NCBI GenBank assembly: GCA_910589665.1
Contig: CAJUTR010000002.1
Coordinates: 62,001-126,000 of the forward strand
DNA from: an uncultured Eubacterium sp.
GTDB lineage: Bacteria; Bacillota; Clostridia; Lachnospirales; Lachnospiraceae
DNA: 64,000 nt
Direction of reading: 5' to 3'
The notes under the pieces are model-generated. The model did no database searches. It worked only from the letters and a program-made list of their open reading frames with translations, and was not told the DNA's origin. The position numbers and the translations under genes are program-made. How positions within the stretch are numbered: position 1 is the stretch's first letter; each line of letters starts with the position of its first letter. Below are positions 25,028 to 35,139 of this stretch, piece by piece.

Positions 25028-26984
25028 AACTACGCTTTTTAACCAGCTCACAGGAGCAAATCAGCATGTCGGAAATTTTCCTGGCGTGACGGTGGACAGC
25101 AAGGTGGGTAAGATCCGGGGAACGAGTGATGAGGTGGTCGATCTGCCGGGCATCTATTCTCTTTCCCCGTATACGCAGGAGGAGATCGTGACCCGGGATT
25201 TTTTGACCAAGGAACATCCAGACGGTATTATCAATATCATTGACGCCACCAATATCGAGCGGAATTTTTATCTGACGCTGCAGCTGATCCAGTTGGATAT
25301 TCCGATGGTGATCACGCTGAATATGATGGATGAAGTCCGGGCGAACGGCGGGACGATCAAAGTCAACGCGCTGAAAGAGGAGCTGGGCGTGCCGGTCGTA
25401 CCGATTTCAGCCAGTAAAAACGAAGGTGTGGATGAGCTGATCGATACGGCGATCAAGACGGCGAAAGCGAAACGGAAACCGAAGCGTCAGGATTTTTGTT
25501 CGGGACCGGTACACCGCACGCTTCATGCCGTGGCGCATCTGGTCGAGGATCATGCTGAAAATATCGGGATCCCAGCGCTCTTTGTGGCGTCTAAGCTTGT
25601 GGAGCGCGATGAGCCGTTACTGGTATCGCTGAATCTTTCTGAAAATGAGATTGATATGATCGAGCACAGCGTCACCGAAATGGAAGGCGAGATGGATACC
25701 GACCGCAAGGCGGCAATTGCCGATATGCGGTATACATTTATCGATAAGATCGTAAAGGATGCCGTCGTCAAGCCGAAAGAGAGCCTGCAGCATGCCAGGA
25801 GCGTGAAGATCGACCGGATTTTGACAAATAAGTATTTAGCGATACCTATTTTCCTTTGCCTCATGTTTATGATCTTTGCTCTGACATTTGGCACGGTCGG
25901 AAGCTGGCTGTCGGATCTGCTCGGCGAGGGGATCGATGCAGTCAGCGTGTTTGTGGAACAGGGGATGGCCCATATGGAGGTAAATCCGGTCGTGCGTTCT
26001 CTAGTCGTGAACGGGATCATTACTGGTGTGGGGAGTGTGCTGTCGTTTGTGCCAGTCATTGTTATCCTGTTTTTCTTTTTATCGATCTTGGAAGACAGCG
26101 GTTATATGGCCAGGGTTGCGTTTGTGATGGATAAACTTCTCCGGAAGATCGGGCTCTCGGGAAGGAGTTTTGTGCCGATGCTCATCGGTTTCGGTTGTAC
26201 GGTACCAGCTGTCATGTCCGCCCGTACGCTGTCAAGTGAGCGCGACCGGAAAATGACGATACTTCTTACGCCGTTTATGAGCTGCAGCGCGAAGCTGCCG
26301 ATCTATGGTATCTTTGCGCTGACTTTTTTCCCAGGATACCGCGGTTTGGTGATGATCGCGTTGTATCTGGCAGGAATTCTGATGGCGGTATTGTGCGGAC
26401 TCATTTTTAATAAGACGCTATTTCGCGGAAAACCGGTGCCGTTTGTGATGGAGCTTCCGAATTACCGGCTGCCGAGCGCGAAAAGTGTTGGTATGCTTTT
26501 ATGGGATAAGGCAAAGGATTTTATCACGAGGGCTTTTACCATTATTTTTGTGGCGTCTATCGTGATCTGGTTTTTGCAGACATTTGATATACGGTTCAAT
26601 GTGGTGGAGGACAGCACGGACAGTATGCTTGCCTCGATCGGGCATATTCTGACGCCGGTGTTTGCGCCGCTCGGGATTACGGACTGGCGTATGTGCACGT
26701 CGCTCATCGTCGGATTTACGGCAAAGGAGGCGGTGGTCAGCTCGGCGGCTGTTCTGATGGGGACAACGACGGCGATGCTTCCCGAGGTGCTGTCAGGGGT
26801 ATTTACGCCAGCGACGGCATTTGTATTTTTGATCTTTACGCTGCTTTATACGCCTTGCGTGGCGGCAATCTCTACGGTGGCAAAGGAACTGAACCGGAAG
26901 TGGGCGCTATTTGTCGTGGTTTTCCAGATCTGCGTGGCATGGATCATGGCATTTGCGGTGAAGGTTGTGATAGGGCTGTTTTAA
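24990..26984 (+). CDS. feoB: Ferrous iron transporter FeoB
   Basis: ATG 24990 is preceded by GGAGGG inside feoA; a longer frame from 24969 lacks such a site. The 664-residue product has an N-terminal G domain with G1 GNQNCGKTT (7-15), G3 DLPG (51-54) and G4 NMMD, then a helical guanine-dissociation domain. The membrane domain has two Gate motifs (FGCTVPAVMSAR, FTAKEAVVSS) and about eight helices. FeoB imports Fe(II) under anaerobic conditions, fitting an anaerobe. No Fur-type operator was seen; the operon appears to be transcribed from upstream of gltX or the helicase. Confidence 0.95.
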   Translation: MKFALAGNQNCGKTTLFNQLTGANQHVGNFPGVTVDSKVGKIRGTSDEVVDLPGIYSLSPYTQEEIVTRDFLTKEHPDGIINIIDATNIERNFYLTLQLIQLDIPMVITLNMMDEVRANGGTIKVNALKEELGVPVVPISASKNEGVDELIDTAIKTAKAKRKPKRQDFCSGPVHRTLHAVAHLVEDHAENIGIPALFVASKLVERDEPLLVSLNLSENEIDMIEHSVTEMEGEMDTDRKAAIADMRYTFIDKIVKDAVVKPKESLQHARSVKIDRILTNKYLAIPIFLCLMFMIFALTFGTVGSWLSDLLGEGIDAVSVFVEQGMAHMEVNPVVRSLVVNGIITGVGSVLSFVPVIVILFFFLSILEDSGYMARVAFVMDKLLRKIGLSGRSFVPMLIGFGCTVPAVMSARTLSSERDRKMTILLTPFMSCSAKLPIYGIFALTFFPGYRGLVMIALYLAGILMAVLCGLIFNKTLFRGKPVPFVMELPNYRLPSAKSVGMLLWDKAKDFITRAFTIIFVASIVIWFLQTFDIRFNVVEDSTDSMLASIGHILTPVFAPLGITDWRMCTSLIVGFTAKEAVVSSAAVLMGTTTAMLPEVLSGVFTPATAFVFLIFTLLYTPCVAAISTVAKELNRKWALFVVVFQICVAWIMAFAVKVVIGLF

Positions 26985-27000
26985 GATAGCCAAAAAGAGG

Positions 27001-27029
27001 TTGAAATGTAACCATAGATAGCTTATAAT
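27001..27029 (+). promoter_or_regulatory. Sigma-A promoter of the FGGY kinase gene
   Basis: TTGAAA (27001-27006), exact 17-base spacer, TATAAT (27024-27029), 55 bases before the start codon. Confidence 0.8.
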
Positions 27030-27083
27030 GAAAGAAAATGTCAGTTGAGATTTAGTATCGACAGAATTAGGAGGATAGGAAAC

Positions 27084-28691
27084 ATGGGGATTGCAAAAGA
27101 AAGCGTAAGGGCGGCGATAGAGAGCGGAAAGACGGCGTTGGGCATTGAGTTTGGCTCTACGAGGATCAAGGCAGTTTTGGTCGGGGAAAAGAATGAGCCG
27201 ATCGCATCCGGCAGCCATGACTGGGAAAACCGGTTGGAAAATGGAATTTGGACATACAGCCTGGATGATATTTGGACGGGACTGCAGGATAGCTATACGA
27301 AACTTGCGAAGGATGTGGAAACCACATACGGAACCGTGCTCACGACGGTAGGAGCTATCGGGTTCAGCGCGATGATGCACGGATATATGGCATTTGACAA
27401 GGACGATAACCTACTTGTTCCATTCCGCACATGGCGCAATACGATCACTGGGGAAGCATCTGAGAAGCTGACGGAGATGTTCCAGTTCAATATTCCGCAG
27501 CGATGGAGTATCGCCCATTTGTATCAGGCGATCTTGAACGGGGAAGATCATGTAAAGGATATCGTGTTCCAGACGACGCTGGCAGGGTATATCCACTGGA
27601 AACTGACTGGTGAAAAGGTACTCGGGGTCGGCGAGGCTTCGGGTATGTTCCCGATTGATATTCAGACGAAAAAGTTTGATGAGAAGATGATTGCAAAATT
27701 TGAGGAGGCAGTTGCCGAAAAGGGATTTTCGTGGAAATTAAGTGAGATCCTTCCAAAGGTTCTCGTGGCTGGTGAGGCGGCAGGTACGCTGAGCGAAGAA
27801 GGCGCAAAACTGCTTGATGTATCAGGAAACCTGAAAGCAGGCATTCCGCTCTGTCCGCCGGAAGGAGATGCTGGAACGGGCATGGCTGCGACGAACAGCG
27901 TAGCGGTACGGACAGGAAATGTTTCGGCAGGTACTTCGGTGTTTGCGATGATCGTTTTGGAGAAAGAGCTGTCGAAAGTTTATCCGGAGATCGATCTTGT
28001 GACGACGCCATCTGGGCATTTGGTAGGTATGGTACACTGCAATAACTGTACGTCAGATCTGAACGCGTGGGTGAACCTGTTTAAGGAATTTGCAGACAGT
28101 TTTGGCGTGAAAACAGATATGGATCAATTGTTCTCGACTTTATACAATAAAGCGCTGGAGGGGGATGCCGATGGCGGCGGACTTCTCGCGTATAATTATT
28201 TCTCGGGCGAGCATATTACAGGATTTGAGCAGGGCCGTCCGATGATTGTGCGCACGCCAGACAGCAGATTTAATCTGGCAAACTTTATGCGCGTGAATCT
28301 GTTTACATCGCTCGGCGCCCTGAAAGTAGGTTTGGATATCCTGTTGAAACAAGAAGGGGTAAAAGTTGATAAAATACTGGGCCACGGCGGGCTATTTAAG
28401 ACGAAAGGCGTCGGACAGAAGATCATGGCGGCTGCGATGAATGCTCCGGTATCCGTTATGGAGACAGCTGGGGAAGGCGGCGCGTGGGGGATTGCCCTGT
28501 TAGCTTCCTATATGAAGAACAAAAAATCCGACGAGACTCTTGATACCTATCTGGCGGAACAGGTATTTGCTGGCTCGGAAGGCATTTCAATGGAGCCGGA
28601 TCCAGCGGATGTAAAAGGGTTTGATGCGTTTATCGAGCGTTATAAGGCCGGACTTCCGATCGAACACGCGGCAGTTGAGTACCTGAACTAG
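27084..28691 (+). CDS. FGGY-family carbohydrate kinase
   Basis: ATG 27084 follows TAGGAGG; the longer open frame from 27045 lacks a ribosome site. The 535-residue product has the actin-like ATPase fold of sugar kinases: phosphate-1 loop GIEFGSTRIKAVLV near residue 18, IGFSAMMHGYMAF, phosphate-2 and adenosine regions (GNVSAGTSVFAMIV, GHGGLFKTKGVGQKI). The length and the N-terminal extension before the first loop resemble a Clostridia subgroup often annotated xylulokinase or ribulokinase. The substrate cannot be read from sequence. It is distinct from the XylB at 41878. Confidence 0.85.
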   Translation: MGIAKESVRAAIESGKTALGIEFGSTRIKAVLVGEKNEPIASGSHDWENRLENGIWTYSLDDIWTGLQDSYTKLAKDVETTYGTVLTTVGAIGFSAMMHGYMAFDKDDNLLVPFRTWRNTITGEASEKLTEMFQFNIPQRWSIAHLYQAILNGEDHVKDIVFQTTLAGYIHWKLTGEKVLGVGEASGMFPIDIQTKKFDEKMIAKFEEAVAEKGFSWKLSEILPKVLVAGEAAGTLSEEGAKLLDVSGNLKAGIPLCPPEGDAGTGMAATNSVAVRTGNVSAGTSVFAMIVLEKELSKVYPEIDLVTTPSGHLVGMVHCNNCTSDLNAWVNLFKEFADSFGVKTDMDQLFSTLYNKALEGDADGGGLLAYNYFSGEHITGFEQGRPMIVRTPDSRFNLANFMRVNLFTSLGALKVGLDILLKQEGVKVDKILGHGGLFKTKGVGQKIMAAAMNAPVSVMETAGEGGAWGIALLASYMKNKKSDETLDTYLAEQVFAGSEGISMEPDPADVKGFDAFIERYKAGLPIEHAAVEYLN

Positions 28692-28700
28692 TTCCGGGTT

Positions 28701-30710
28701 ATGGCGGATCAATTTTTACCCATGTCCAGGGAGGACATGGAAAAGAGGGGTTGGGATCGGTGCGATTTTGTTTATGTGATCGGAGACGCGTATGTCGATC
28801 ATTCTTCGTTCGGTCATGCCATCATAAGCCGGCATTTAGAAGCGCACGGGTACAAGGTGGGCATCATTTCCCAGCCGGACTGGAAGTCGGATGAAAGTAT
28901 CACGGTACTCGGCGAACCGCGTCTTGCGTTTCTCGTGAGCAGCGGAAATATGGATTCGATGGTAAATCATTATACGGTAAATAAAAAACGGCGCTCGTCC
29001 GACAGCTATTCACCGGGCGGCGCTGCCGGAAAACGGCCAGATCATGCGGTAGTCGTCTATTCGAACCTCATCCGCAGAACATTTAAAGAGACGCCGATCA
29101 TTCTCGGCGGCATTGAGGCGAGCCTGCGGCGTCTGGCGCATTATGATTACTGGTCGGATACGGTGAAGCGTTCGATCCTGCTCGATTCTGGGGCGGATCT
29201 TATCTCTTACGGGATGGGGGAACACAGCATTCTGGAAATCGCGGAAGCGCTGGAGAGCGGAATGGATGTGAAAGATCTTACGTATGTCCCTGGGACGGTG
29301 TACCGGACGAAGGAAGGCGTCGATGTATATAATGCCCGTGTCCTGCCATCCTATAAAGAGATCACGCAGGACAGACAAAAATATGCCGAGAGTTTTATGA
29401 TCCAGTACGAAAATACAGATCCTTATACGGCAAACGTGCTTGTGGAGCGGTATCCGGGAAAGGTTCTCATTGTGCAGAACCCACCGTCGATGCCGCTCCG
29501 TGTGCAGGAAATGGATGACGTGTATTCGTATCCCTATGTCGGATGCGCACATCCGAGTTATACGGCGGCGGGCGGTGTTCCGGCGATTCGGGAGGTTAAG
29601 TTCAGCCTGACAAGCTGCCGCGGCTGTTTTGGAGGATGCCATTTCTGCGCGCTGACGTTCCATCAGGGGCGCATCGTACAGGTTCGCAGCCATGAGTCCA
29701 TTTTAGCAGAGGCGGAGAGGATGACGAGGGATCGGGAGTTTAAAGGATATATCCACGATGTCGGTGGGCCGACGGCGAATTTCCGGCATCCATCGTGCGC
29801 CAAACAGGAAAAACACGGTGTATGCGTGAAAAAACAGTGCCTGTATCCGAAACCCTGCGCGAACCTGAATGCCGGCCATAAGGATTATGTTACGCTTCTG
29901 CGGAAGCTGCGAAAGCTGCCGAGCGTGAAGAAAGTGTTTGTGCGCTCGGGGATTCGGTTTGATCATGTGATGGCAGATCCGGACGATGCGTTTTTGCATG
30001 AATTATGCGAGCATCACATAAGCGGCCAGCTCCGGGTGGCGCCAGAACATGTTTCCAATGCCGTACTCCGGGCGATGGGAAAGCCGGAACATAGCGTGTA
30101 TGAGTCGTTTTTACGGCGGTATGAAAAAGTGAACCGGAAGACGGGAAAAGCGCAGTATGCCGTTCCTTATCTCATGTCTTCCCATCCGGGTTCGACGCTG
30201 AAGGAAGCGGTGGAACTTGCCGAATATGTGAGGGATCTGGGGTATATGCCCGAACAGGTGCAGGATTTCTACCCGACGCCGGGGACTATTTCTACCTGTA
30301 TGTATCATACGGGACTGGACCCTCGCACGATGAAGCCTGTTTATGTGACAAAAACTCCGCGGGAAAAAGCGATGCAGCGAGCGTTGATCCAGTACCGGAA
30401 ACCGGAAAATTACGAACTTGTGAAGGAGGCGCTCCATCGGGCGGGGAGGACGGATCTGATCGGCTTTGGAGAGAAGTGTCTCATTCCGCCGCGGAAAATA
30501 CAGAAAGACCGGTCGGGGGGGGCCGCGAACGTAAGAAAAGGAAGGCCGAAGAATGATAAGGGGCCGAACGCGGGAGGGAGATCAAAGGTAGAGAGAGCGC
30601 GGAATACGGATAAACGGGTATCTGGAGAACAGTCTCGGGTTCCTGTTAAAGATAGAAAACGAATCCATAAAAAGGGAAAGGGAAATAAAAAAGAAATGAG
30701 GGTTGAGTGA
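28701..30710 (+). CDS. YgiQ-family radical SAM protein
   Basis: ATG 28701 begins 9 bases after the kinase stop; the ribosome site is poor, but the family's N-terminus (FLPMSREDMEKRGW) fits this start. The 669-residue product has the UPF0313 N-terminal domain and a radical SAM domain with CxxxCxxC cysteines at 309, 313 and 316 (GCFGGCHFC). The C-terminal domain is typical of YgiQ, followed by a tail of about 70 residues that is strongly basic and low-complexity (KKGKGNKKE). The reaction is not established for the family. The basic tail may bind nucleic acid. Confidence 0.93.
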   Translation: MADQFLPMSREDMEKRGWDRCDFVYVIGDAYVDHSSFGHAIISRHLEAHGYKVGIISQPDWKSDESITVLGEPRLAFLVSSGNMDSMVNHYTVNKKRRSSDSYSPGGAAGKRPDHAVVVYSNLIRRTFKETPIILGGIEASLRRLAHYDYWSDTVKRSILLDSGADLISYGMGEHSILEIAEALESGMDVKDLTYVPGTVYRTKEGVDVYNARVLPSYKEITQDRQKYAESFMIQYENTDPYTANVLVERYPGKVLIVQNPPSMPLRVQEMDDVYSYPYVGCAHPSYTAAGGVPAIREVKFSLTSCRGCFGGCHFCALTFHQGRIVQVRSHESILAEAERMTRDREFKGYIHDVGGPTANFRHPSCAKQEKHGVCVKKQCLYPKPCANLNAGHKDYVTLLRKLRKLPSVKKVFVRSGIRFDHVMADPDDAFLHELCEHHISGQLRVAPEHVSNAVLRAMGKPEHSVYESFLRRYEKVNRKTGKAQYAVPYLMSSHPGSTLKEAVELAEYVRDLGYMPEQVQDFYPTPGTISTCMYHTGLDPRTMKPVYVTKTPREKAMQRALIQYRKPENYELVKEALHRAGRTDLIGFGEKCLIPPRKIQKDRSGGAANVRKGRPKNDKGPNAGGRSKVERARNTDKRVSGEQSRVPVKDRKRIHKKGKGNKKEMRVE

Positions 30711-30711
30711 T

Positions 30712-31740
30712 ATGAAGATATTAGTGACAGGTGGCGCCGGATTTATCGGTGGAAATTTTGTGCATCATATGGTAAAAAAGTATCCCGAGGACAAGATCAT
30801 CAATCTGGATCTTCTTACGTATGCGGGAAACCTGGAAACCTTGAAGCCGGTAGAGGACAAGCCGAATTACGAATTTGTCCGCGGAGACATCGCTGACCGC
30901 GATTTTGTGATGGAACTCTTTGAGCGGGAGCGACCGGATTATGTGGTGAATTTTGCTGCGGAGAGCCATGTTGACCGTTCGATCACGGATCCGGGTGTAT
31001 TTGTGAGGACAAATGTTATGGGAACTCAGGTACTTTTGGATGCGTCCAAAGAGTATGGTGTAAAGCGTTATCATCAGGTGTCGACCGATGAGGTTTACGG
31101 CGATCTGCCGCTTGACCGGCCAGATTTATTTTTCCATGAAGATACGCCGCTCCACACGTCAAGTCCTTATTCGTCGAGTAAAGCGAGTGCGGACCTGTTT
31201 GTTCTCGCCTATGAGCGCACGTATGGGCTTCCGGTCACGATTTCGCGCTGTTCCAATAATTACGGCCCTTATCATTTTCCGGAGAAGCTGATCCCGCTCA
31301 TTATTTCGAGAGCGCTGGCGGATGAGAAGCTGCCGGTATATGGGAAGGGAGAGAATGTGCGCGACTGGCTGCACGTTTCCGATCACTGTGAGGCCATTGA
31401 CCTCATCCTGCATAAGGGAAAACCAGGTGAAGTTTACAATGTAGGTGGCCACAATGAAAAAACGAATTTAGAGGTTGTGAAAACGATACTGAAAGCGCTG
31501 GATAAGCCGGAAAGCCTGATCGAGTTCGTGACAGACCGTCCGGGGCACGATCTGCGCTACGCGATCGATCCGACGAAACTGGAAACGGAGCTTGGCTGGA
31601 AGCCCAAATATACATTTGAGACAGGTATCCGCCAAACGATCGATTGGTATTTGGAGAACCGGGATTGGTGGGAAAATATCATCAGTGGCGAGTACGCGAA
31701 TTATTTTGACAAAATGTACGGGGAGGACTTATCTGAATGA
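30712..31740 (+). CDS. rfbB: dTDP-glucose 4,6-dehydratase
   Basis: ATG 30712 starts one base after the preceding stop, with GAGGGTTGAGTG upstream; an in-frame TTG at 30703 is less likely. The 342-residue short-chain dehydrogenase/reductase has GGAGFIGGN at the N-terminus (NAD-binding), the dehydratase triad region (STDEVYGDL) and YSSSKASAD with catalytic Tyr and Lys. It converts dTDP-glucose to dTDP-4-keto-6-deoxyglucose, the second step of dTDP-L-rhamnose synthesis. It overlaps rfbD by four bases (ATGA). rfbA lies 7 kb downstream and no rfbC was seen in the window. Confidence 0.95.
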   Translation: MKILVTGGAGFIGGNFVHHMVKKYPEDKIINLDLLTYAGNLETLKPVEDKPNYEFVRGDIADRDFVMELFERERPDYVVNFAAESHVDRSITDPGVFVRTNVMGTQVLLDASKEYGVKRYHQVSTDEVYGDLPLDRPDLFFHEDTPLHTSSPYSSSKASADLFVLAYERTYGLPVTISRCSNNYGPYHFPEKLIPLIISRALADEKLPVYGKGENVRDWLHVSDHCEAIDLILHKGKPGEVYNVGGHNEKTNLEVVKTILKALDKPESLIEFVTDRPGHDLRYAIDPTKLETELGWKPKYTFETGIRQTIDWYLENRDWWENIISGEYANYFDKMYGEDLSE

Positions 31741-32585
31741 AAGTGCTGGTAACTGGTATCGGGGGACAGCTTGGTCATGATGTCGTGCGTGAACTGGAAC
31801 GACGCGGGCATGAGGTGGTCGGCGTCGGACGCGGGGAGATGGATATTACCGATGAGGGAAAAGTGAGAGAGGTGATCGGAGCCTGTGCGCCGGATGCCGT
31901 CATTCACTGCAGCGCGTATACGGCAGTGGACCGCGCAGAGGAAGAGAGCGATCTTTGCCGTCAAGTGAATGTGGAGGGAACGAAATATATCGCTTCCGCG
32001 TGTGCAAAACTGGATTGTAAAATGATCTATATCAGTACTGATTTTGTGTTTTCTGGGGAAGGAGAACGTCCTTGGGAGACAGAGGATGCGGCGGGCCCGA
32101 TCAACGTATATGGGAAAACAAAGTATGAAGGAGAGCTAGAGGTTAAATCAAGATTGGATAAATGCTTTATCGTGCGGATTTCCTGGGTATTTGGATGGAA
32201 TGGAAATAATTTTGTTAAGACAATGCTGCGCATCGGGAAAGAAAACGGTGCTGTGAAGGTGGTTGCCGATCAAATTGGATCTCCCACCTATACACAGGAT
32301 GTGGCGATGCTTCTCGCAGATATGGTGCAGACGGAAAGATATGGCGTGTACCACGCATCCAACGAGGGTTTTTGCAGTTGGTACGAATTTGCAAAAGAGA
32401 TTTTCCGAGCGGCAGAAATGCACGAGGTTTCCGTGACGCCGATCACGAGCGATGAATTTCCGACAAAAGCAAAACGTCCTTTTAACAGCCGTATGAGTAA
32501 AGAAAAATTGATTAAAGAAGGATTTAATAAGCTTCCTTCTTGGCAGGATGCGCTTGGCCGGTATATGCGGGAATTGAATCAATAG
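31737..32585 (+). CDS. rfbD: dTDP-4-dehydrorhamnose reductase
   Basis: It starts at ATG 31737 overlapping the rfbB stop, so translation is coupled. The 282-residue Rossmann protein has VTGIGGQLGHDV, HCSAYTAVDRAE and YGKTKYEGE (catalytic YxxxK), the RmlD family pattern. It reduces dTDP-4-keto-L-rhamnose to dTDP-L-rhamnose for cell-wall polysaccharide. It converges on the PBP1A gene with only 10 bases between stop codons and no obvious terminator. Confidence 0.95.
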   Translation: MKVLVTGIGGQLGHDVVRELERRGHEVVGVGRGEMDITDEGKVREVIGACAPDAVIHCSAYTAVDRAEEESDLCRQVNVEGTKYIASACAKLDCKMIYISTDFVFSGEGERPWETEDAAGPINVYGKTKYEGELEVKSRLDKCFIVRISWVFGWNGNNFVKTMLRIGKENGAVKVVADQIGSPTYTQDVAMLLADMVQTERYGVYHASNEGFCSWYEFAKEIFRAAEMHEVSVTPITSDEFPTKAKRPFNSRMSKEKLIKEGFNKLPSWQDALGRYMRELNQ

Positions 32586-32595
32586 AAACAGTACA

Positions 32596-35004
32596 CTAGT
32601 GATACCGGCATACTTCTGTCGGTACGCTGCCTTTTGCAAAGTATTCTTTTCTATAAGTAGATCCGTAGTGCCCTTCTGGCGCCAGTTTGCCACATTTAGA
32701 ACAAATATAGACTGAAATCACAGAGTTTGGTTTTTCGAATTCAGCCGTTTCATAGCGGCTGTTTATTTTTTCCATAATCGCTTTCCAGATCCCTTTGTGG
32801 TACGTTGTGTTTGACTGTTCCTCACTGGCGTCAAAACCGCCCCAGATGCCGGCGGTGAGATATGGAGTGTAACCAACAAACCAAAGGTCTTTATTATCTG
32901 TGGTTGTCCCCGTTTTACCAGCCAGTGGCATTGGGATACTGCTGAATTTAACCGCCGTACCTGTGCCCGATTTCACGACGTCCTGCATGGCATCGGTGAG
33001 AAGCCACGCGGTAGAATCTTTCATGACCTGCTTACTTGTCGGTGTAGTGTAAGTCACGGTTTGATTGCCGTCGATATCGATTTCGGTCACTTTGGATGGA
33101 GACTTGTTCAATAAAACATTTCCATCGTGATCGATCACTTTTGTATAGAAGGTAGGTTTATTGTAGACACCGTTGTTGGCGATGCTCGCAAAACCAGAAG
33201 TTAATTCTAAATTTGACACACCTTTTGTGAGCCCGCCAAGTGCCATCGGGAGCGCAATATCGGTAAAGATTTTTCCGGAAGAATCCGTATAGCTGTCAAC
33301 CAATGAAGTAAAACCTAAATTTAATAGATAATCATAACCGATTTTAGGGGTGACCTGCTCCAGAGTTTTAACTGCGATCACGTTCATGGAGTCCGCAATC
33401 GCTGTACGGATCGTAGCATTTCCGCGGTACCCGCTGTACCAGTTCTTGACAAGGCGCTTCGTTCCCGGATAATAATAGGGCTCGTCTTCCTGCACTGTGG
33501 CAAGGTTCATAGCGGCAGTGTCCAGTGCTGGCAGATAGGTCGAGAGTACTTTAAACGTGGATCCGGGCTGACGCAGAGAAGTTGTGGCGCGGTTCAGCGT
33601 ACGGCTGGCAGTCTTTTCCCCGCGTCCGCCAGTGATCGCTTTTACTTGGCCGGTGTGCTGGTCAAGGACGATGAACGATACCTGTGGCTGGATCACATAT
33701 TCTATTTTTTCGCCGTCTACTGTCTTTCCCTTGCTCATGGCTTTTTTATACGTTTTGATATACTTATCGGCGCCTTTTTTGTTTGAATAGTACAAACTGA
33801 TGATCATGTTCTTCTTTTTGGCAAACCAGTTGATCATTGTACCCGCGTTGTAATTGGAAGCCTTACCGTTTTCATCGGTTACGGTTAGCTGGTAGTTGAG
33901 CTGATACGTAGAATCCGCTGGATAGTAGGAGTCTGTATTAATGATCTTGTCACAGACCTTCTGCATCGACGAATCCTGCGTCGAGTAAATGGTCAATCCG
34001 CCGCGGTAAAGAGCGTTATATGCCTGTGTTTCCGTGTATCCGAGCTCCTCTTTCATATCTGTTATGACCTGGTCGATGAGTGAATCCGTAAAGAACGAAG
34101 TGGCTGTCTGGCCCTGGATGGTTTCCTTGTTTACGGATTTGATGCGGGCGTAAACTTTATCTGTCATTGCCTCATCGTATTCCTCCGACGTGATATATCC
34201 CTGTTCTTTCATATAAGAAAGGATCGTGAGCCGCTTTTTGCCATTCTTTTTTGGATGCGTGATCGGATTGTAGCCGGAAGGGTTCTGTGTGATGCCAGCA
34301 AGTACAGCAGATTCCGAAATCGACAGTTCGGAAACGTCTTTTCCAAAATACCGTTTGGAAGCGGCCTGTACGCCGAGTGTATTCTGACCTAAATTTATCG
34401 TGTTCAGATAATACTCCATAATCTGTTTTTTCGACAATTTATTTTCGAGCTGAATGGCCAGATATTGTTCCTGGATCTTTCGTTCGATCTTTTGTATCAA
34501 GGTGGTTTCTTCCCCGCCCCCGAATACCTGATTCTTCAATAACTGCTGGGTAATGGTGCTGGCGCCCTGACGAAATTCGCCGCCATTTGATAACCCTAGA
34601 TAGGTGGCGCGGAAAATTCCCTGAAGGTCAATGCCGTCATGTGTCCAAAACCGCTCGTCCTCAATGGCAACAAACGCATTTTGAAGATGAATGGGGATCT
34701 TATCAAGAGTTGTGTACTCGCGGTTGGCCTCTTTCCCGACGAGTGTCTGCACGATCTTTCCTTTTGTGTTCAAAATTTTAGTAGCGTATCCATCCGGCAC
34801 GACGTTGATGGATTCTATGCTCGGAGCCGTTTCCATCAAGCCGTTGATCGCGCCGGCAAGAGCGCTGATCCCGATAAATGAACATACGATAAATACAATG
34901 AGGAACAGACGGGAAGCGATCACTTTCGCTTTGTGTATCCGATGCGTGGCAGGTGATTTTAGTGCTTTCGTTTTTGCCAGCGCCTGCTTTTTGCTAAAAT
35001 TCAT
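32596..35004 (-). CDS. Class A penicillin-binding protein (PBP1A type)
   Basis: The open frame extends to 35133, but AAAGGAAGG lies before the ATG at 35004 (MNFSKKQAL), giving 802 residues. A short cytoplasmic segment and one membrane helix (about 28-50) precede a GT51 glycosyltransferase domain (EDERFWTHDGID, RQGASTITQQLLKN). The transpeptidase domain has active-site Ser482 in STFK, the SMN motif and GKTGTTTDN. The C-terminus carries a small Cys-containing segment (CSKCGKLAPEG). It polymerises and cross-links peptidoglycan at the outer face of the membrane. It is divergent from the YigZ gene. Confidence 0.95.
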   Translation of the reverse strand: MNFSKKQALAKTKALKSPATHRIHKAKVIASRLFLIVFIVCSFIGISALAGAINGLMETAPSIESINVVPDGYATKILNTKGKIVQTLVGKEANREYTTLDKIPIHLQNAFVAIEDERFWTHDGIDLQGIFRATYLGLSNGGEFRQGASTITQQLLKNQVFGGGEETTLIQKIERKIQEQYLAIQLENKLSKKQIMEYYLNTINLGQNTLGVQAASKRYFGKDVSELSISESAVLAGITQNPSGYNPITHPKKNGKKRLTILSYMKEQGYITSEEYDEAMTDKVYARIKSVNKETIQGQTATSFFTDSLIDQVITDMKEELGYTETQAYNALYRGGLTIYSTQDSSMQKVCDKIINTDSYYPADSTYQLNYQLTVTDENGKASNYNAGTMINWFAKKKNMIISLYYSNKKGADKYIKTYKKAMSKGKTVDGEKIEYVIQPQVSFIVLDQHTGQVKAITGGRGEKTASRTLNRATTSLRQPGSTFKVLSTYLPALDTAAMNLATVQEDEPYYYPGTKRLVKNWYSGYRGNATIRTAIADSMNVIAVKTLEQVTPKIGYDYLLNLGFTSLVDSYTDSSGKIFTDIALPMALGGLTKGVSNLELTSGFASIANNGVYNKPTFYTKVIDHDGNVLLNKSPSKVTEIDIDGNQTVTYTTPTSKQVMKDSTAWLLTDAMQDVVKSGTGTAVKFSSIPMPLAGKTGTTTDNKDLWFVGYTPYLTAGIWGGFDASEEQSNTTYHKGIWKAIMEKINSRYETAEFEKPNSVISVYICSKCGKLAPEGHYGSTYRKEYFAKGSVPTEVCRYH

Positions 35005-35049
35005 TTCGAAAAAACCTTCCTTTTCTAATGATGCCATAGTATTATTATC

Positions 35050-35055
35050 ATTATA
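35050..35055 (-). promoter_or_regulatory. Possible -10 box of the PBP1A gene
   Basis: Perfect TATAAT on the minus strand 45 bases before the start codon; the sequence 17 bases upstream is a weak -35 match. Confidence 0.4.
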
Positions 35056-35065
35056 ACAAAAAGAC

Positions 35066-35094
35066 TTGCAAAGGAAAAGAAAAATTAGTAAACT
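35066..35094 (+). promoter_or_regulatory. Possible promoter of the YigZ gene
   Basis: TTGCAA (35066-35071), 17-base spacer, TAAACT (35089-35094), each 4 of 6 matches, 45 bases before the ATG at 35140. Confidence 0.4.
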
Positions 35095-35139
35095 ATTGTA
35101 AAGAATCACATAAGAAATCGCGAAAGGAATCAAAAAACG